Source of the DNA: an uncultured Prevotella sp.
GTDB taxonomy: Bacteria > Bacteroidota > Bacteroidia > Bacteroidales > Bacteroidaceae
Direction of reading: 5' to 3'
DNA length: 6,897 nt
NCBI GenBank assembly: GCA_937895845.1
Contig: CALBLK010000057.1
Coordinates: 1 to 6,897, forward strand
Shown here: piece after piece, positions 6,861 to 6,897 of the stretch
Position numbering within the stretch: the stretch's first letter is position 1
How the letters are laid out: every line of letters begins with the position of its first letter
The notes under the pieces: generated by a model
The model's input: only the letters and a program-made list of their open reading frames with translations
What the model was told of the DNA's origin: nothing
Database searches by the model: none
Program-made: the position numbers and the translations under genes

Positions 6861-6893
6861 CTTTTAAAGGAAAATGAACATTTCCTTCAAAAG
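6861..6893. repeat. Long inverted repeat, 13-nt arms with one mismatch
   Basis: The arms CTTTTAAAGGAAA (6861-6873) and TTTCCTTCAAAAG (6881-6893) pair at 12 of 13 positions (one A-C mismatch) around a 7-nt loop, ATGAACA. No T-run follows on either strand, so it is not a standard terminator. It shares the AAGGAAA/TTCCTT core with the hairpin at 6792-6824. No gene could be assigned to the bases around it, and it may lie at the 3' end of a gene or transcript entering from the right. Confidence 0.6.
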
Positions 6894-6897
6894 TCTT

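Noticed and set aside
1..6897. tRNA, rRNA, IS element, phage attachment site or toxin-antitoxin pair
   Set aside because: I looked through the spacers and the right-hand non-coding stretch and found no cloverleaf, transposase motif, direct-repeat target duplication or small two-gene pair.

Overview
The window looks like Bacteroidetes chromosomal DNA, most likely from the Prevotella group. The reasons are the gene order of the Bacteroides aerotolerance (Bat) locus, the absence of clear Shine-Dalgarno sites, A-rich leaders, and a TAnnTTTG-type -7 box ahead of the first gene. The genus is a guess from protein style. No plasmid, phage, IS or CRISPR signal is visible.

Layout. All supported genes lie on the minus strand, so the locus reads from right to left. 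The far right (about 6551-6897) is a 347-base non-coding stretch. It holds a long inverted repeat (6861-6893), a terminator hairpin that could work in both directions (6792-6824), a doubtful 29-codon ORF (6700-6789) and the probable operon promoter (around 6607-6614, inside a small inverted repeat). The genes follow in transcriptional order: a MoxR-type AAA+ ATPase (6550-5555); a DUF58 protein that appears to start with TTG (5494-4613); a membrane protein with a BatD-like N-terminus and a DUF4381-like cytosolic part (4616-3546); BatA (3539-2541); a single long gene joining BatB and BatC (2528-825); and the first 265 codons of BatD (795 to the left edge, incomplete). Spacers are 60 nt, a 4-nt ATGA overlap, 6 nt, 12 nt and 29 nt, which fits one operon. 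A batE-like gene would be expected beyond base 1, but it is not in view.

How the genes work together. In the family model, MoxR is a cytosolic AAA+ chaperone-like ATPase acting with von Willebrand factor A (vWA) proteins. DUF58 is the cytosolic vWA-like partner. The 356-residue protein spans the membrane and could link MoxR/DUF58 to the periplasm. From the distribution of positive charge, BatA and BatB each present a MIDAS-containing vWA domain to the periplasm, the BatC part adds periplasmic TPRs, and BatD adds a large beta-rich exported domain. The locus is associated with oxygen or envelope stress tolerance in Bacteroides fragilis and other bacteria, but its biochemical role is not settled.

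This is a known system rather than a new one. The least ordinary points are the in-frame BatB-BatC fusion with an intact signal-peptidase-like site at the junction, the TTG start of the DUF58 gene, the BatD-like domain in a second protein of the operon, and the structured DNA upstream of moxR.
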